Assembly: GCA_030263715.1 (NCBI GenBank)
Contig: SZPM01000015.1
Location: 1-60,669, forward strand
Direction of reading: 5' to 3'
DNA length: 60,669 bases
Origin: ATM1 sp003577165
Lineage (GTDB): Bacteria > Armatimonadota > Fimbriimonadia > Fimbriimonadales > ATM1
This document shows positions 59,083 through 60,669 of the stretch, one piece after another (position 1 is the stretch's first letter; every line of letters starts with the position of its first letter). A model generated the notes under the pieces. It ran no database searches, was not told the origin of the DNA, and saw only the letters and a list, made by a program, of their open reading frames with translations. The position numbers and the translations under genes were made by a program.

Positions 59083-59844
59083 ATGAAAGAGATGACTCGG
59101 ATTCGACACCGCAGGAGAGCGGCGAGGGCTGCCTGGCCGGCATGTGTCGTTACGTGCCTCTGCCTGGCCGGGCCGGCCGCCTTCGCCCAGTCTTTCAATA
59201 TCGACTTCGACTCTCCGGGCGCCCCTCCTGAACTGGGCGGCGGTGCGCCCAGCGCGGCGTTCGGAGCGGCAGCCGGTCAGCCGGGATACTGGAACCCCGT
59301 TTGGTCACCGTACTCATGGAACCTGCGAGACATCCTGGGACGTGAGACTGACGTTTTGCTGATCACGAGCAGTCTCCAGCGTACTCGCGGATCTTGGAAC
59401 TTCCCGGGCAACACGGGCGATTACGCCAAACTCCTCAACGACGGCGAGGGCACAAACCCGGTCGGTCTGCTGACGTTTACCGGTCTCCTCGCGGGCCAGT
59501 ACACAGTCACCACGTACTCCGTGTTCCCGGACTGGGAATGGCAGGCGCCGACGCTTATCTCCGTCCAGGGTGCCCCCCCGGAAGAGAATCCTCAGCGTGT
59601 CATAGGGCCAATGCCAGGAAACGACTTTGCCTACCTCGTCACACACAGCATTCATCATGCGACCGTGACGAACGGCGAACTGGTCATAGACTTCCGAGCT
59701 GATCCGGCAGGAAGAGGCAGCATGGTGAACGGCCTTCAGATCAGTTACGTGCCGGAACCCGCGACCTTGATCGGCCTGACATCTGGTCTTGCTGTCCTCG
59801 TTTCCCTGCGGCGGCGGGGGGGCCGTGCCGTGAGTGGAGGCTGA
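59083..59844 (+). CDS. PEP-CTERM sorting domain protein
   Basis: Exported protein of 253 residues. A twin-arginine-rich N terminus and hydrophobic signal (CVVTCLCLAGPAAFAQ) precede a beta-rich body (SFNIDFDSPGAPPELGGGAP). The C terminus has the exosortase signal VPEPATLIGLTSGLAVLVSL followed by RRRGG. It should be cut and anchored or released by an exosortase, which is not in this window. A second ATG nine bases in (59092) is also plausible. The gene is bracketed by REP copies on both sides. Confidence 0.88.
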   Translation: MKEMTRIRHRRRAARAAWPACVVTCLCLAGPAAFAQSFNIDFDSPGAPPELGGGAPSAAFGAAAGQPGYWNPVWSPYSWNLRDILGRETDVLLITSSLQRTRGSWNFPGNTGDYAKLLNDGEGTNPVGLLTFTGLLAGQYTVTTYSVFPDWEWQAPTLISVQGAPPEENPQRVIGPMPGNDFAYLVTHSIHHATVTNGELVIDFRADPAGRGSMVNGLQISYVPEPATLIGLTSGLAVLVSLRRRGGRAVSGG

Positions 59845-59849
59845 GTCGG

Positions 59850-59880
59850 GTGCCACGGGTAAGCGAAGCGCGCCCGTGCC
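59850..59880 (-). repeat. REP element, copy C, inverted
   Basis: Exact reverse complement of the unit at 58795-58825. It begins 6 nt after the PEP-CTERM stop and ends 44 nt before the RAYT start, so the RAYT gene is flanked by inversely oriented REP units. Confidence 0.88.
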
Positions 59881-59924
59881 GGTCTGCTTAGGGTTGAGCC
59901 AGCAGACGCGAGAACAGAGGGACG

Positions 59925-60479
59925 ATGCAGCCGAGAAAGAAGCGGAAAGCCTACAACGATCCAGGCCATGCGCACGAACTTACGTTCTCCTGTTATCGGC
60001 GGCTTCCTCTTCTGAACGGCGACCCGGCGCGGTTCAAATTTCTCGAAGTGCTCGATCATGCCCGACGAGAGTGCGACTTCTCTGTTTGGGCGTATGTGCT
60101 GATGCCGGAACACGTGCACCTTCTGATTCATCCGCACCAGGCAACATACGCCATCGCCGACATCCTGTCTGCCATTAAGACCGACGTCGCTCGCTCCGAA
60201 CTTCGTCGCATCGAGAAGAACGATCCACTGTTGTATCGTCAACTGCTCGTTCGAGAGAGAGACGGGACACATCGCAGGTTCTGGCAATCCGGAGGGGGGT
60301 ACGACAGGAACCTCTACACCCCTCAGGCGATCCGAGCCTCTCTGGCCTACATCCACGAGAACCCGCTGCGACGCGGCCTCGCTGGAGACATGTTGGATTG
60401 GCCGTGGTCGAGCGCGAGGTTCTATGCAGGCATGGCCGATGTGGTTTTCGAGTGCGATCCAGTTCCCGTGCCTTTGTAG
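59925..60479 (+). mobile_element. REP-associated tyrosine transposase (RAYT, Y1_Tnp/IS200-like)
   Basis: Protein of 184 residues in the TnpA_REP family. The HUH metal-binding motif is MPEHVHLLIH near residue 61, the N-terminal strand is HELTFSCYRRLPLLNG, and the catalytic Tyr is probably in SLAYIHENPLRRGL near residue 144, preceded by FWQSGGGYDRNLY. WPWSSARFY near the end is typical of RAYTs. AGAGGGA lies just before the ATG. Such enzymes nick REP hairpins and are thought to mobilise them; matching REP units flank the gene here. Confidence 0.9.
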
Positions 60480-60487
60480 GATGTTAG

Positions 60488-60669
60488 GGCACGGGCGCGC
60501 TTCGCTTACCCGTGGCACCCGATTTCGTGATTCTAATGACTGCACGGGCGCGCTTCGTGTGCCCGTGGCACCCGACTTCGCGATTCTAATGACTGCACGG
60601 GCGCGCTTCGCTTACCCGTGGCACCCGATTTCTTGATTCTAATGACTGCACGGGCGCGCTTCGCTTACC
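60488..60669 (+). repeat. 53-bp tandem array of REP units after the RAYT gene
   Basis: Four REP units begin at 60488/60489, 60542, 60595 and 60648, exactly 53 nt apart; the last is cut by the window end. Each has a palindrome of about 30 nt plus a conserved spacer of about 23 nt (CCGATTTCGTGATTCTAATG and close variants). The second unit differs in the loop (CTTCGTGTGCCC in place of CTTCGCTTACCC) while keeping the stem. It starts 9 nt after the RAYT stop codon. Confidence 0.88.

Noticed and set aside
60488..60669. CRISPR array-like spacing of palindromic repeats
   Set aside because: The 23-nt spacers are nearly identical to each other, no cas genes are present, and the units match dispersed REP copies next to a RAYT gene.
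1..60669. tRNA or rRNA genes
   Set aside because: No cloverleaf-like stretch with a T-loop GTTCRANNC in context, and no rRNA-like segment, was found on reading the intergenic regions; a covariance search was not possible.

Overview
The window looks like a chromosomal segment of a GC-rich diderm bacterium that makes lipid A. It carries a complete lpxD-lpxC-fabZ-lpxA-lpxB-msbA block, BamA, an OmpH/Skp-like protein and a TamB-like protein. It also carries an EF-hand-bearing prepilin-type (N-terminal GFTLIE) protein, a PEP-CTERM protein, a choice-of-anchor B/LVIVD protein, DUF4139, DUF5060, DUF6941 and DUF2752 proteins, and several S9 peptidases. That mix fits Armatimonadota, most likely a Fimbriimonadia-like lineage. 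This is inferred from gene content only; no rRNA or tRNA gene was seen.

Layout. 1-1.9 kb: end of an RbsA-like ATPase and its RbsC-like permease. 2-6.8 kb: LVIVD-repeat secreted protein, a divergent cytochrome c / redoxin pair, an orphan DNA methyltransferase and a DUF6941 protein. 6.8-11.1 kb: ftsY, a sugar-binding-like lipoprotein, DUF503, trpB and a family 9 glycosyltransferase. 11.1-13.2 kb (minus): DAHP synthase, then a cobalamin riboswitch directly upstream of a prepilin-like gene. 13.3-17.4 kb: nrnA-truB-DUF2752 and accD-accA. 17.4-19.2 kb: a small accessory island with a DGQHR-domain gene, a coupled small gene, operator-like repeats and a strong hairpin. 19.2-31.4 kb: secreted hydrolases and proteases, a GIY-YIG protein, an HTH protein and two TPR proteins. 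31.5-38.1 kb: branched-chain amino acid ABC genes livJ-H-M-G without livF, translationally coupled to a DUF5060 protein and followed by a BON lipoprotein. 54.7-38.1 kb (minus): a run of about 16.6 kb with lipA, tamB-like, ECF sigma, bamA, ompH, a novel lipoprotein, lpxD, lpxC, fabZ, lpxA, lpxB, msbA and a BtuD/FecE-like ATPase. 54.7-58.4 kb: a 45-residue membrane peptide, a divergent YchF-like GTPase, an Eis-like acetyltransferase and an acetyl-CoA hydrolase/transferase. 58.4 kb to the end: a repeat-rich region with two structured repeat families, a PEP-CTERM protein and a REP-associated tyrosine transposase (RAYT) followed by a 53-bp tandem array running off the window.

The most notable points are: (i) a cobalamin riboswitch placed to control an EF-hand-containing pseudopilin; (ii) the DGQHR operon with iteron-like repeats; (iii) a recurrent leaderless arrangement, with a -10 hexamer 6-11 nt before the start codon at about ten genes; (iv) an ECF sigma factor and an unrecognised coiled-coil lipoprotein inside the outer-membrane biogenesis operon; (v) a LivM with an inserted multi-pass membrane domain; and (vi) the RAYT/REP array. 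Many genes overlap by 4 nt (ATGA, GTGA, TTGA), so translational coupling is the norm here. No system seen here can be called undescribed without database searches; the riboswitch-pseudopilin unit and the DGQHR operon are the best candidates.
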